This document shows, piece by piece, positions 42,735-57,516 of a stretch of DNA of 64,000 nt (within the stretch, counting starts at the first letter, position 1; every line of letters starts with the position of its first letter). Both the position numbers and the translations under genes were made by a program. The stretch spans positions 3,811,237 through 3,875,236 of the forward strand of contig CP126123.1 in the NCBI GenBank assembly GCA_030123605.1. Reading direction: 5' to 3'. The notes under the pieces were generated by a model. That model was not told the DNA's origin and ran no database searches. It was given only the letters and a program-made list of their open reading frames with translations. The DNA comes from Nitrospira sp. GTDB taxonomy: Bacteria; Nitrospirota; Nitrospiria; Nitrospirales; Nitrospiraceae.

Positions 42735-45700
42735 TATTACGACCTGGCTGAATTTCGCAATCCAGCAGATGGCTGCAGAAAGCTACCTGCAGGGGTTTCC
42801 TTTATCCAATCAGGTAGAGCTCATCAAGCGCCTAAAGCTTGGTAACAACAATATACCAGGAGCTAATCCCGATGATGATTTATTAGGTGGGAAAACGCGC
42901 TTCACGAACGTCCTTGCAGGCCGCTTCGTCAACGCCTACGACATCGTCGACCACCACGCCAACGATGCGACGGGGTTTTCAGCGACATTGCTGTTCGATA
43001 CTCAGACCAACAGCTATACCCTCTCTTTTCGCAGCACCGAATTCCGCACTCAAGCCAACGGTGGCGATCGTGAGCGGGATGGTGTCGGGGCTGACTTGGA
43101 GGTTGCCACCGACGGGTTTGCCTTCGGTCAGCTCATGGCGATGGAAGATTATTACCAGTCGCTCAAAGCAAGTGGCCAGCTTCCTGCTGGGGCCGTCCTC
43201 AATGTCACCGGCTATTCACTGGGCGGCCATCTCGCCACGGTGTTTACTGAACTCCATCCGAACGAGATCAATCACACCTATACTTTCAATGGCGCCGGCC
43301 GTGGGCACATTACCGGAGCTGGTTCGACTGAGGCAGAGCGGATACAAGGAATGTTGACTCTGTTCCGGACGGTGCTCTTCAGTCCCGAAGTCGGACTCAG
43401 CATCATCGCCGATCAATTCAATCCCCGCTATCTCGCCGCCGCGCCGCTGGTCGGTCAAGCGTTCTCGCCGTTCACGAGTGAAACCGTATTAGGAGGAGCA
43501 GGCATCATTTACACCGATGCCCGCTATCGTTGGGCACTCGAGGTTGCAACCACTGCCTACGATACAACTGGAGTAGCGTCGTCTCCGGAAGAAGTCGGAA
43601 CAGGTCCGGCTTTCGACAAGATCACGCAGTTGTATGGATTGGCTACGACTGGTGACCTTACCGTGGTGGCGAATTCCGGAGTGCATACCTCTGCTCTTCC
43701 CGTATTGATCGAGGGACAGCCTCAAATTGAGGGAGTGCCCTTGTTCCAAGACCAAACCAGTTTCGGCAATACGCACTCGATCACGCTGCTCGTGGATTCG
43801 TTGGCGGTCCAGGAGCTGATTCAGACCATTGATCCGCACTATGGTCAGGCCGGCGCCGAACTCCTGATCAAGGCAGCTTCGAACACGAAGGCCGATTCGT
43901 TTGCGCCACTCGATACTCCTGATGTCGTCGAAGCCGATTCGCTGGAACGAACCGTGGATGCATTTCGAAAACTCTTTCTCGGTCCCACGCCAGCCACGGC
44001 TACTCCACTTCCTGTCGATTCCCGTGTGGGGGGCTTCGGCAACATGGCCAATCGCAACGCGTTCTATGATGCCATTGCAGAAGTGAAAAGCGCGGCTAAT
44101 ACGAAATACGCCGGGACATCCTTCACAATCACCGACATGACCCAACTCAGCGCCCCGATGATCGCTGGGACGGCTGATACGGACACCCTGCAGGGCTTGG
44201 CCTACCGCTATGCACTCCAGGAACTGAATCCCTTTGCAGTTATCGGTACTGACCCACACCAGACCTTGTCACTGTATCAGCCACATAACCGTACCGGACA
44301 GCTCAACTTGATTGACCCAGTGACAAGTCAGAGAGCACTGTCTGCTCAGTATTTGGACGATCGAGCCCGGTTCTTAGTCGAACAACTTGTCCTCCATACA
44401 CAGGATGCGACCAAGTCCCACGGAAATATTCATTTTCTCGATGTCGCCAGCGGGAAAGAAATCACCACGACGAATCTCTTTGCAATTGACGACCAACAAT
44501 TCATTTTCGACTCCGATGCCAGTGCGGATGCAGAGCATCCTGTGCAGGGCGAGGGACGCGAAGACCATCTCTATGGGGCGGGAGGAAACGATGTGCTGCT
44601 GGGGCAGGGTGGACGGGACTACCTTGAGGGCGGACAAGGTAACGACCGTCTCGACGGAGGGACCGAGGCGGATGAGATGCGGGGAGGAGCTGGCGATGAC
44701 GTGTATGTGGTGGATGATCTTGGCGATCGTGTCACCGAATTTGTCGGGGAGGGCCTCGACAGCGTAGAAAGTTCTGTCCGTTTTGCTCTTGGAGCGAACC
44801 TCGAAAATCTAACGCTTACGGGGGCTGCTGATGTAGATGGAATTGGGAATGAACTTGCAAATATCTTGATTGGAAACTCGGGAGAGAACCGGCTCGCCGG
44901 TGGCGCAGGCGACGACCGACTGCAAGGAGGAACCGGCAACGATGTTCTCGAAGGTGGGATCGGGAACGATCTCCTCGAAGGTGGGGCCGGCGATGATGTC
45001 TATCGCTATGTTTCCGGCGACGGCGTCGACCGCATTGAGGACACGCAAGGCAAAAATACGATCTTTGTCGACGGACATCCGTTGCTGCCGGGGCTTCGAC
45101 CGGCGGGCGGCTCAGGGAATGTGTATACCAGCGTAGATGGACAATTTATCTATACCCAATCAGGCGGGGATCTCCTCGTGAGTCGCCCGGGCGGATCCAC
45201 CCTGCTCATTCTTAACGAAAATTTCCAGAGTGGGCAATTCGGGATCACGCTCCAGGAAGAACCCTCGTACGCCAACGATCTCGAAACCCGGACGAATGCC
45301 GACTATCCGGGCGCGTTCAACGACCTGAACAATGGCGTATTTCTCAGCGGGCCGTACAACAACCACGTGCATGGCCTGGGCGGAAACGACAGTATCTTTG
45401 CGTCGATCGATGCGGACGGCAACGATCAACTCTACGGCGATGAGGGGGATGATCGACTCCAGGGGGAAGGCGGCCACGACCGACTCTTTGGCGGTGACGG
45501 GGCAGACTTTCTCATGGGGCAGTCTGGTGATGATCGGCTCGAAGGGGGCACAGGTAACGATCAACTCCAAGGGGGCTATGGGGTCGACATCCTGCTGGGT
45601 GGGGACGGCAATGACCTCATGATGGGTGATCTGGGCACGAACGCCAGTGACTCCCTGCCGTTCGATCCCGCTCGCGGAGCCGACGACCTGCTGGATGGCG

Positions 45701-48700
45701 GGGCGGGCAATGACAAAATGGAAGGGGAGAGCGGGAACGATACCCTGACGGGCGGCGGCGGGGATGATGAAGTGTGGGGGGGATTTTGGATTGTTCAACC
45801 CCCAAACCACCGAGGGCATTACGACCGCGCTCTTACAGCAAGGGGGACAAGACTCCCTGGACGGCGGCGATGGGAACGATGTGCTGATCGGTGGGGCGGG
45901 CGACGATATTCTGGCCGGCGGCGCAGGGAATGATCGATTGGACGGTGACCTTCCAGTTGATGTGGATGGGTTTCCGGGTGCCGCGCGGCAGACGGTGGGC
46001 GGCAACGATGTGCTCGACGGCGGGGATGGGGGCGATTTTCTCCAAGGTGGCATCGGCGATGACGTGCTCTATGGGGGACAGGGAGCCGATACCCTGTACG
46101 GCGAAGACTTCCTGGGCCTTTCCACCCCGGGCAACGACTTTCTCGATGGCGGCGACGGCGACGATTTACTGGCCGGGGGCGGCGGCGGCGATATCCTGGC
46201 GGGTGGGACGGGCAATGACCAACTGTATGGAGGAAATCGACTCGACGTGCTGGACGGGGGGAGCGATACCCTCCTCGGCGAGGAGGGCGACGACAGCCTC
46301 TATGGTGCCGGCGGGCACGATCGATTGGACGGGGGGGCGGGGAACGATGTGCTGATGGGCGATGCTCTCGTTCTATCGAACGGGGCGTTTGTTGCCTCCA
46401 CTGCACCGGGCAACGACCAATTGGATGGTGGCGATGGGGACGACCGGCTCTTTGCCGGCGGGGGCGATGACGTCCTCATGGGCGGAGCCGGAACTGATGT
46501 GCTGTTTGGGGATGACTACGTCGAAGGCATTGTCGAGCAGTACAGCAGCGGCCAGGACGTTCTGGATGGCGGAGACGGCGACGATGTCCTCGTCGGAGGG
46601 GCAGGAGACGACAAACTCTTTGGCGGAAGCGGCAACGACCAGTTAGTGGGGGATCGCATCGGCCGGGCCCAGTTCCTGGACCAGGGCAGCGACGACCTGC
46701 TGGATGGAGGGGAGGGTGACGACCTGCTCGACGGAGGGCTCGGCGAGGACATCCTACTGGGCGGCGACGGCCACGATTCTCTCTCTGGTGGTGACGGGAA
46801 CGATCAATTGGATGGAGGAGCCGGGAACGATGTGCTCATTGGTGGCACCGGTACTGATACTCTGCGGGGCGGTGACGGGAACGACCAATTGACCGCGGGA
46901 GACAGCGGCCTCTTGGACGGTGGCGCGGGCAATGATCGCCTCCAAGGTGGAAGCGGCAATGATACCTATCTCTTTGATGCGGGATATGGACAGGACGTGC
47001 TGGCCGGACTGGGCGGTGGAAGCGACACAGTGCAGTTGGGGGCAGGGATCACCACGGCCACGATCACCCTTCAACGGACGACCGGCGCGCAACTCCAAGG
47101 TGATGGGCCGGATCTGCTGGTGACCCTGGCTGGGGGGATCGATGCCCTCCTGATTCAGAACTATTTTGTCGACGCGCCGGCCGGCACCGTGCAATTTCGC
47201 TTCGCCGATGGGACGGTGTGGAGCCAGGACCAGATCAAAGATCGCCTCTTGTTAGGCGACGGACAGACCCACGTTCTGCAGGGCTTCGGCGATCGCAATG
47301 ATACGATCCAGGGCGTGGCGCAGAACGAAGTCCTGGTCGGCCTCGCCGGAAACGATACGTTGAGCGGGGGCGGGGGGCAGGATCTGTTGTTGGGCGGCAG
47401 TGGGAATGATGCCTACCTCTTCGGGATCGGGAGCGGCCATGTGACTGCCTTTGATCGGACCGGCGCCCAGGACACCATTCGCCTCCAGGCTGGTCTCACA
47501 CCGAATGACATCACGGTTCTGCGCAGCGGTCAGAATTTGATCTTGAGTCTGAACGCGACTGGCGAGGACCTCACGATGCCGCTCTTCTTCGCCAGCGGCT
47601 CAGCACAAACCGAACAGGTCCAGTTCAGCGACGGAACGGTGTGGGACGGATCGACCCTGACACGTTTGGCCCAAGGCATCGTCGGGACCAATGGCGCCGA
47701 TAGCCTGCAGGGCATGGCTGCGAACGACGCGCTGTATGGATTGGCCGGCAACGACACGCTCGACGGTGGGGCCGGTGCCGATTCGTTGGTCGGTGGGCTC
47801 GGTGACGATACCTATCTCGTCGATGATCCAGGCGATGGGGTGACCGAGCTGGCGAATGAGGGAACCGACACGGTTCGAAGCACTGTGACCTACGGTCTTA
47901 CGCCAAATGTGGAGAATCTGACCCTGACCGGCAGTGCATCGATCAATGCCACCGGCAACGACCTCGCTAATATCCTGACCGGCAATAGTGCCGCGAACGT
48001 GCTGACTGGCGGCAAGGGCAACGACACCTATGTGGTTGGGGCTGGTGATGCGGTCGTCGAACAGGCCAATGAAGGCAGCGATACGGTCGTCACGGACCAG
48101 ACCTACAGCCTGGGTGCCAACGTCGAGAACCTCACGCTGACCGGGACCGCCGCGGTCAACGGCACAGGCAATGAACTGGATAACGTCCTGACCGGTAACG
48201 GTGCAGCCAACGTGTTGACCGGCGGAGCCGGCAACGACACCTATGTGATCGGGGCGGGCGACACGGTCGTCGAGCAGGCCAACGAAGGCACTGATACCGT
48301 CGTCGCCGACCAGACGTACAGCCTTGGGGCCAATGTCGAGCACCTGACGCTCACGGGAAGTGCGGCGATCAATGGCACGGGTAACGCCCTCGATAATGTC
48401 CTGACCGGCAACAGTGGCGCGAATGTGCTCACCGGCGGAGCCGGCAACGACATCTATGTGATCGGCGCGGGCGATACGGTGGTCGAGCAAGCCAATGAGG
48501 GGATCGACACCGTTGTTACGGATCAGACCTATATCTTGGGAGCGAATGTCGAAAACCTCACCTTGACCGGCAGTGCCGATCTGAACGCAACCGGCAACGA
48601 CCTGGACAACCGCCTGGTCGGCAATGAGGGATACAACCGTCTGGACGGCGGGCTTGGCGCGAATCAGCTGTTGGGCGGCAAAGGGAATGACACCTATCTG

Positions 48701-51700
48701 GTGGGGGCCTGGGACAGCGTGGTCGAACAGGCGAATGAGGGGATCGATACGGTCATCACGGACCAGGCCTATACCCTCGACGCCAATGTCGAGAACCTCA
48801 CGCTCATGGGAGCGGCCGCCATCAATGGCACCGGCAACGCCCTCGATAACGTCCTGACCGGCAACAGTGCCGCCAACATGCTCACCGGCGGAGCCGGTAA
48901 CGACACCTATGTGATCGGGGCGGGCGATACGGTGGTCGAACAGGCCAACGAAGGGATCGACACGGTCGTCGCGGACCAGACCTATACGCTCGGCGCCAAT
49001 GTCGAGAACCTGATGTTGACTGGAAATGCCAACCTCACCGCGACCGGCAATGAGCTGGATAATGAGCTGATCGGCAACAGTGGCGCCAATATCCTGGCCG
49101 GCGGACTCGGCAGCGACACCTATCGGTTTGGGCGGGGCTCGGGTCAGGATGTGATCATCGAGAATGATGCGACCTCGACGAGCTTCGATACGGTCGAATT
49201 CGGGGACGACCTGGCGCCGTGTGACTTCACTGCGGCCCGCAACGGCGACGACCTGGTACTGAGCGTCAAGGGCACGAGTGACCGACTCACCGTACAGTCC
49301 TTCTTCGCCGGGTCTGCCAACCAGGTCGAGTTCTTCACCTTCGCCGATGGAACGCTCTGGGACGTCGCCGCGGTGACGGATCAGTTGTCTAAGACCCTCC
49401 CTGGCACGGCGGGACGGGACACTCTCTATGGCGGCGGCGGTGCCGACCTGTTTGACGGGGGGGCCGGCGATGATCGGCTCTATGGCTATGACGGCAATGA
49501 TACCTATCGATTCGGAATCGGGTCTGGGCAGGATACGATTCTGGATTTCGATCCGGTGGCCGCCAATCTCGATACCATTGAACTGGGAGCAAGGATTTCC
49601 TCCGCCACCGTGATGATCAGTCGGACCGGGGATGACCTGTGATCCTTCAGATCACCGGCACGTCCGACCAGTTGACCCTGCAATCGTTCCTCGCAGATCC
49701 GGCCTATCGCATCGAACAGGTGCGATTCGCCGACGGCACGACCTGGGACAGTGAGACCCTGCGCGACCAGGCGCGTCAACTACTCATCGGCACGGGGGGC
49801 AATGATTTCCTGCAACCCACGAACTTTTTTAACGCGCCGGTCGATCAACTGATCACGGGAGGAGCTGGCGACGACTTCCTGAACGGCGATACCGATGACG
49901 ATGTGCGGTTCATCGGACAGGACAAACTCCTGGGCGGGGATGGCAATGACCGGCTCATGGGCGGTGCCCTCGACGATGTGTTGGACGGCGGGGCCGGCGA
50001 TGATCGGCTCTATGGCGATGCCTATTTCAGTCCCTTCGCGCTGGAGAATGCTCAGCCATCGATCCATCCTGGTGCGGATGTCCTGCTCGGCGGGACTGGG
50101 AACGACTTCCTGGACGGCGGGAGCGGCAACGACCGACTGGACGGAGGCATGGGGACGGACATCCTGCTTGGACAGGGCGGCGATGACCAGTTGGATGGAG
50201 GCGATGGGCAAGACACATTGATCGGTGGGTTGGGCAACGACCTCCTGGTCGGGGGGCAAGGAGACGACGCCCTCTACGGCGATGATCAAGCCAATGGCGT
50301 CGAGGGTGGAGCGGATGTGCTCGATGGAGGGGCCGGCAACGACACCCTTTCCGGCGGAGCCGGCGACGACACCTATCTCTTCGGCCGTGGCTATGGACAG
50401 GATACCATCACCAACTTCGACACAGGCTTCGGCCGCCGGGATGTGATCCAGCTGCTGCCGGACGTGCTGCCGTCCGACATTGTGGTGACGCGAGGCGTGG
50501 ACCCTTCGCGGACCGAGCTCGGGCAGGCGGATCTCATCCTCACGATTGCCGGCACCCAGGACCAGGTGACGGTCCGTGGCTTCTTCGCCGCTGAGTTTAA
50601 CCAGATCCAACAGGTGATCTTCAGGGACGGGACCATCTGGGATGTTCCCACGCTCGTCAGCAAGGCCAGCACGCTCGAGGGGACGGTGGAGGCGGATGTG
50701 CTCAAAAGCACAAGCCTGCTCTTGAATGAGACCCTGATGGGGCTGGGGGGAGATGACGTCCTGGATGGTGGCGCTGGCGCCGATCTGCTGATCGGTGGCA
50801 CCGGCGACGACACCTACGTTGTCGATACCATGCTGGATCAGATAATCGAACGTCCCGGCGAAGGGACGGACACGGTTCAGAGTCTCGTGAACTACATGCT
50901 GGCCGAGGGGCTCGAACATCTCACGCTGCTCAATCCGGCCGGCAATAGTGTGAACCTGGGGAATGGTCAGTTTGGGCCGGATCCTGAACGCGCCGCCGTC
51001 TATGGGATCGGCAACACTGTGAACAACGTCCTCACGGGGAACCAAGCTGACAACATCCTGGACGGCGGGGCCGGCGACGATACGTTGTTTGGGGGCGGCG
51101 GGTCGACCCGAGTGCCGGTGAATGGTGGCAATGACATCCTGATCGGCGGTGCGGGCAGCGACACCTTCCAGTACAACCCTCGCGGGGGGATGGACACCAT
51201 CGTTGATGTGGCGGCAGCGGGTGAAGGCAATATGCTGGTTTTCGGATCGAACGGCCGGGAACGAATTACGGATAGTGCCGTCACATTGGATGTGTTCGCG
51301 GGACAGTTCCGTCTCGTGACGGCGACCGACGGCAACGGCGATGTGCGCGACGCCGTGTTGTTGTCCACCTTCAACCCGTACGATCCCTTTGGCACCCATA
51401 CGGTCGACACCTTCCAGTTTGCCAATGGTGTGACCCTCTTCTACAGCGACCTCCTCAGTCGGGGTTTCGAGTTCCAGGGGGCCCGGACGAATGATCTGCT
51501 GCTCGGCACGGTCCTGGACGACCGCATGACCGGTCGCGCGGGGGACGACGAACTGCGCGGGAGCGCCGGCAACGACACCTACGTCTTTGAACTCGGGGAC
51601 GGCCAGGACACGATTGAGGATGTGGCGACGGCTCAAGCGGGGAACGCGATCGAGTTTGGATTTGGGATTGACTTGAAGGATCTGCAGGTGATGCAATCCG

Positions 51701-54700
51701 GGTCATCCCTGACGATTGGCGTGGGGACCGGCCGTGATGCGATTAGGCTCCGCGGGTTCGAACTGCCGGGCGTCAATGGGTCGCTGGTCGTCGAACAGTT
51801 GCGCTTTAACGATGACGGCAGCCAGGTGAATCTGGCCGATCTGTTTACGACACCAGCGACGGAAGGAAATGACGTGGTGGCCGGAGGCGCGGGTGACGAC
51901 CTGCTCTTTGCCCGAGGCGGCGACGATACGCTGAACGGCGGGGTGGGCACAGATCGCCTGATGGGCGGGGCCGGCAACGATACCTATCTGTTCGGTGCGG
52001 GTGATGGGATCGATACGATCACCGATGTGGCTGGTCCGGGCGAGGGGAACCGGCTCGTGCTGGGGGCTGGGTTCGATGCCGCCACGGTCAGGTTTGAACG
52101 AGTCGCCACTGAGCGGAGTGAATTGGCGCTCACGGCCGGGACGGATCAGATACGCCTGACTCATTTCGATGCCCAGAATCCGTTCGGGGCCCATGCGGTC
52201 GACACCTTCCAATTCGCGGACGGCACCATCCTGACGTATCAGGCGCTCCTCAGCCGGGGACTGGACATTCGGGGCAGTGAGACGGACGCCGATGTGCTGC
52301 AAGCGGTCGACGGCACGAATGATCGCCTGATCGGGCTCGGAGGGGACGATGCGTTGATCGGGGGCACCGGCGATGACACCCTGATCGGCGGGCACGGCAA
52401 TGACTCGCTCGAGGGCGGGGCCGGGAGCGACACCTATGTCTTCAATCTTGGAGACGGCGTGGATGTCCTGCGGGACCAAGGTGCGTCGGGAGAAGTGAAT
52501 CGTCTGGTGTTCGGCAGCGGGATCACACTCGCCAATTTGCGTCTCGTGACAAATCCCTTCGATTATCGTCTCCTCATCGGCACGAACGGGGATGCGATTC
52601 GCTTCGCGAACCTGTCCTTCGGCGTCGAGGATGTGCAACGGATCGAGTTTGCCGACGGCATCTCCACGACACTCAAAGACCTGCTGCCGGCGATCGTTGG
52701 GACAGTCGATGATGATGTGGCCCTCACCGGTCGCGCCACCTCTGATGTAATCTCCGGACTGGCCGGAAATGACGTGATTCGTGGCGGCGACGGCAACGAC
52801 ACGATCACCGGGGGACAGGGCAACGATACCCTCCAGGGGAATGCGGGATTTGACACCTATGTCTTCAACCTCGGAGACGGTGTCGATACGATCGTGGAAT
52901 CGGCAGGCCCTGGCGATGCGAACCGGATTCAATTCGGGGCCGGCATCACGGTCGGCGATGTCAACGTGACGGAGCATGAAGGACTGTGGACGATTACGGT
53001 GGGGACTGGCGAGGATACGATTCGCGTGTCCGGAAGTTCCGCCCCGGCCGACGTCTTACAGTTCGCCGACGGCACGCAACACAGTATCGCGGCCTGGGCG
53101 ACGTCGGGGCTGGCGACCGGCTTGAGAGATGTTTTGGCAGGCGGCGCTGAAGCGGACACGCTCGATGGGTTGGCCGGTGATGACGTGCTGTATGGTGGAG
53201 CCGGTGATGACCAGCTGTTGGGAAGTGAAGGTGCCGATTACCTTGTGGGTGGCGTGGGACAAGACAGGCTGAACGGTGGCGCGGGTCTCGACACCCTGGA
53301 AGGCGGGACGGGTGACGACTTCTACATTGTCGACGATCCGGCTGATGTGGTGATCGAGCGGCGTGGTGAGGGGATCGATACGATTCAGAGTAGCGCGGAC
53401 TATCGGCTGTGGGACAATGGCATCAATGATATTGAAAACCTCACCCTGGTTGGACCCCAAGAAATTTCTGCCTTTGGGAATAACCTCGACAACGTCTTGA
53501 CCGGGAACGCGCTCAACAACCGCTTGGATGGCGGAGCGGGCGGCGATCGGCTCATCGGCGGCGCCGGCGACGACACCTATGTGGTGGACGATGTGCGCGA
53601 TGTGGTCATTGAGCAGGCCGGCGAAGGGAGCGATACGGTTGAAAGTTCCGTCGACCTGGTCTTGTCGGCCAATGTGGAGAATCTGATCCTTACCGATTCG
53701 GCGCTGGCCGGGACCGGCAATGCCCTGAACAACGCGCTTATGGGGAACGACCTCGATAATCTTCTCGACGGGGGGGCCGACGCCGATCTCCTGAGCGGTG
53801 GGGCGGGTAATGATACCTATGTCGTGGACAACGTCGACGACGTGGTGGTGGAACAGGCCTATGGGGGAGTCGATCTCGTCCGTAGCTCGGTCACCTATAT
53901 TCTGGGTGACCAGATTGAAAACCTGATTCTAACTGGTGCGGCGCCCATTGACGGGACTGGCAATGAGCTGGTCAACGTCCTGATGGGGAACGCGGCGGCC
54001 AACGTGCTGTCGGGCGGGGCTGGCAACGATACCCTTGCCGGAGGCGTAGGGAACGATACGCTCAGAGGCGGGACGGGGAACGATATCTACTTGTTCAGCC
54101 TCGGGGACGGCGTCGATACCATCGACGATACCGCCGCGTTGGGTGAAGGGAACCGGATCCTGTTCGGAGTTGGGATCACACAGAGCGATCTGCGCCTGAC
54201 CCAGACCGGCTCGGTCTTGACCATTCATGTCAAGAATGGCGGCGATGCCATACGACTGCTGAACTTTGATCCCACAGGGACCAACGGGTCCGTCGTGGTG
54301 GAGACCTTGGCCTTTGCCGATGGGACGTTTGCTCGTCTCGCCGATCTCCAGACCGGACCGGGTGAGATCACGGGCACAGAGGGGAACGATACCTTCGCCG
54401 GGACGCTGGATGACGACGTGATTGGCGCGCTCGGGGGCGACGACACGGTCGACGCACTCGCCGGGAATGATACGGTGAGCGGCGGGACTGGGAACGACCT
54501 TCTCCACGGAGGGGCGGGCGCCGATGTGTTGTCGGGCGAGGCGGGCAATGACCTGCTCGACGGAGGCACCGGGGCCGATCATCTGGTCGGTGGTGCGGGC
54601 GATGACACCTATGTCGTCGATCAGATCGACGATGTCGTGACGGAACTGGCCAATGAAGGGATCGATACGGTGCAGAGCGCGGTCACCTATGCGCTCAGTC

Positions 54701-57516
54701 CGAACGTGGAAAACCTCACCCTAACGGGGACTGATGCCATCAACGGTATCGGCAACGAACTGAACAATATGTTGACTGGGAATAGTGGGGCGAACATCCT
54801 CACGGGAGGCTTGGGGAATGACATCTATGTCGTGGGGACGGGCGACATGGTTGTCGAGAACCTCAATGAAGGCATCGATACGGTCCAATCGTCGGTGAGC
54901 TGGGTCTTGGACAACCATGTGGAGAATCTGATCCTTACCGGTACCGCGACGATCACTGGGACCGGCAATGGCCTCGACAACGTCCTGATCGGCAACAGTG
55001 CCGCCAACGTGCTGGACGGCGGTGTTGGGTCTGATGCGATGAGCGGGGGCCTGGGGGGTGACACCTATGTGGTCGACGATAGCGGCGACAGCGTGACGGA
55101 ACAGGTCAATGAAGGAGTCGATCTGGTTCTCAGTTCGGTCTCCTACATCCTCGGGGCGAATGTCGAAAACCTCCGGATGACTGGCACGGCTCACCTCGCA
55201 GGGACCGGCAATGCCCTGGCGAATGTCGTGACCGGTAACGCGGGATCCAATGTGCTCGATGGTGGGCTGGGTGCCGATACCCTCATTGGCGGGGCCGGCG
55301 ATGACACGTATCTTGTCGATGATGCTGGCGATGTGGTGACAGAGCAAGCCAATGAAGGAATCGATACTGTCCAGAGCAGCATCAGCTATACGCTGGGAGC
55401 GAATCTTGAAAATCTAACACTGACGGGCACAGCGAACCTCAATGGTACGGGGAACGGTTTGAGTAATACTCTGCTCGGCAACCTGGGCAACAATCGACTG
55501 GATGGCGGTGCCGGGGCAGATACGATGGCGGGAGGGGCAGGGGACGACACCTACGTCGTCGATCAGAGCGGCGATGTGGTCACGGAACAGGTCAACGAGG
55601 GCACCGATACCGTCGAGAGTGCCCTGACCTATATTCTCGGGGCAAACCTCGAAAACTTGACGCTCACAGGAACCGGCGCGATCAACGGGACCGGCAACGC
55701 CTTGGACAATCTCCTCATAGGGAATGCGGCCAACAATACCCTGACCAGCGGCGCGGGGAACGACCACCTGGATGGTGGCCTTGGCAGCGATACCATGATT
55801 GGCGGTGCGGGCAACGACATCTATGTGGTCGACAACGTGGGTGATGTCTTGACGGAGCAAGCGATTGAAGGAACTGATGCGGCCCAGAGCAGTGTGAGCT
55901 ACATCCTCAGCGCCAATGTCGAGAATTTGACCCTGACCGGGACGGCCAATCTGACCGGGACGGGAAACAGTCTGAACAATGTGCTGGTCGGCAATGCCGG
56001 CAACAACGTGTTGGACGGTGGGGCGGGGGCCGATACGATGACAGGAGGAGCCGGCGACGACACTTATCTGGTCGACAACAGCGGAGATGTGGTGAGCGAG
56101 TCGGTAAACGAGGGTGTGGACAGCGTTCAAAGCACGGTGATCTACCAGCTCGGGGTGAATGTGGAGAACCTGACGCTCACCGGGACAGCCGCGATCAATG
56201 GGACCGGCAATGAGCTGAACAACACCCTCACCGGGAACGGAGCGGTGAACGTGCTGGATGGTGGGGCCGGGAACGATACCCTGCTGAGTGGCGCTGGGAA
56301 CGATGCCCTGCGTGGTGGCAGCGGCGATGATCGTCTCGACGGCGGGGTCGGGAGCGACTCCATGCTCGGTGGTTCCGGCAACGACACCTACGTCGTCGAT
56401 AACACGGGCGACACGATCACCGAAGCGCTCAACGAAGGAGTGGACACGGTTGAAAGCACCGTCACTTATACCCTGGGGGCCAATCTGGAGGACCTGACAC
56501 TCATCGGAACCTGGGTGATCAATGGGACCGGCAACGCGTTGGACAATATTCTCCTCGGGAATAGCGCCAATAACACGCTGACTGGTGGAGCTGGGAACGA
56601 TCGGTTGGATGGCCGTCTAGGCAGCGACACGATGATCGGCGGCACCGGCGACGACACCTACGTCGTCAACCAGGTGGGCGATGTGGTGACCGAAGCCGCC
56701 AATCAGGGAATTGATACGGTCGAGAGCGCGATCACCTATACCTTAGGATCCAATCTCGAAAACCTGACTTTGACTGGGACGGGCAACCTCAACGGGACCG
56801 GCAACGTGTTGAACAACGTGATCTTCGGGAACGTGGGCGCCAATGCGCTTGACGGTGGATCCGGCAACGATACCATCGACGGCGGGGCTGGGAACGACAG
56901 CTTACTGGGCGGCAGCGGAGACGATCAACTCTTGGGTGGACTGGGCGATGATACGCTCAATGCCGGCAGTGGCAATGACCTGCTCAACGGAGGGGACGGG
57001 AACGATTTGCTCGATGCGGGTTCAGGCGACGATCAGCTCTTCGGCGGGGCGGGGAACGACCTGTTGACGGGTGGGAGCGGGGCCGACCAGTTCACGGGTG
57101 GTACCGGCAACGACAGGTTGATGGGTGGGTCGGGCAATGACCTGTACAACTTCTTCCGAGGGGACGGGCAGGACACGATCATCGATCAGGACCCGTTCCC
57201 CGGGAATTCGGATAAGCTTCTGTTCGGGACGACGATTAACCCCTTGGATCTCATCCTCAGCCGACAAGCGAACGATCTCCGGATTTCGCTGCATGGGACG
57301 ACCGATCAGGTGACGATTCAAAACTGGTATGGAGGAGCGACGAATCAAACAGAAACGATTCAGGCCGGCAATGGGCAAACGTTGTTCAATACGCAAATCG
57401 ATCAATTGATCCAGGCGATGGCCTCGTTTAGCCAGCAAACGGGCCTGACATGGGACCAGGCCATCGATCAACGACCGCAGGATGTCCAGACGGTCCTTGC
57501 CGCGAATTGGCACTAA
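42721..57516 (+). CDS. Giant RTX protein with lipase-like N-terminus, two frameshifts
   Basis: Three collinear frames (42721-45933, 45764-49642, 49639-57516) form one reading frame of about 4930 residues if two small indels are corrected: one G removed from the G7 run at 45776-45782, and one TG removed from TGTG at 49638-49641. Then both joins read as normal repeat sequence ([15 protein letters not shown] matches [15 protein letters not shown] elsewhere). Residues about 1-260 are alpha/beta-hydrolase-like with GYSLGG (Ser166). The rest is calcium-binding GGxGxDxxx nonapeptides interspersed with about 20 modules of the NVENLTLTG...GTGNxLxN type. No signal peptide; the extreme C-terminus likely carries the type I secretion signal. 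Secretion genes lie just upstream. Confidence 0.85.
47976..49100 (+). repeat. Near-identical tandem modules inside the RTX gene (about 213 bp)
   Basis: Five to six successive 71-residue units ([27 protein letters not shown]...NVENLTLTG...GTGN) differ at few bases. They are much more alike than the modules in the rest of the gene and indicate recent expansion, and could cause assembly collapse or slippage. Confidence 0.8.

Noticed and set aside
49780..51696. Minus-strand frames of several hundred codons opposite the RTX repeats (also at 51703-52977)
   Set aside because: The periodic RTX repeats keep the antisense frame open. The translations are repetitive Val/Ile/His-rich mirror sequences without domains.
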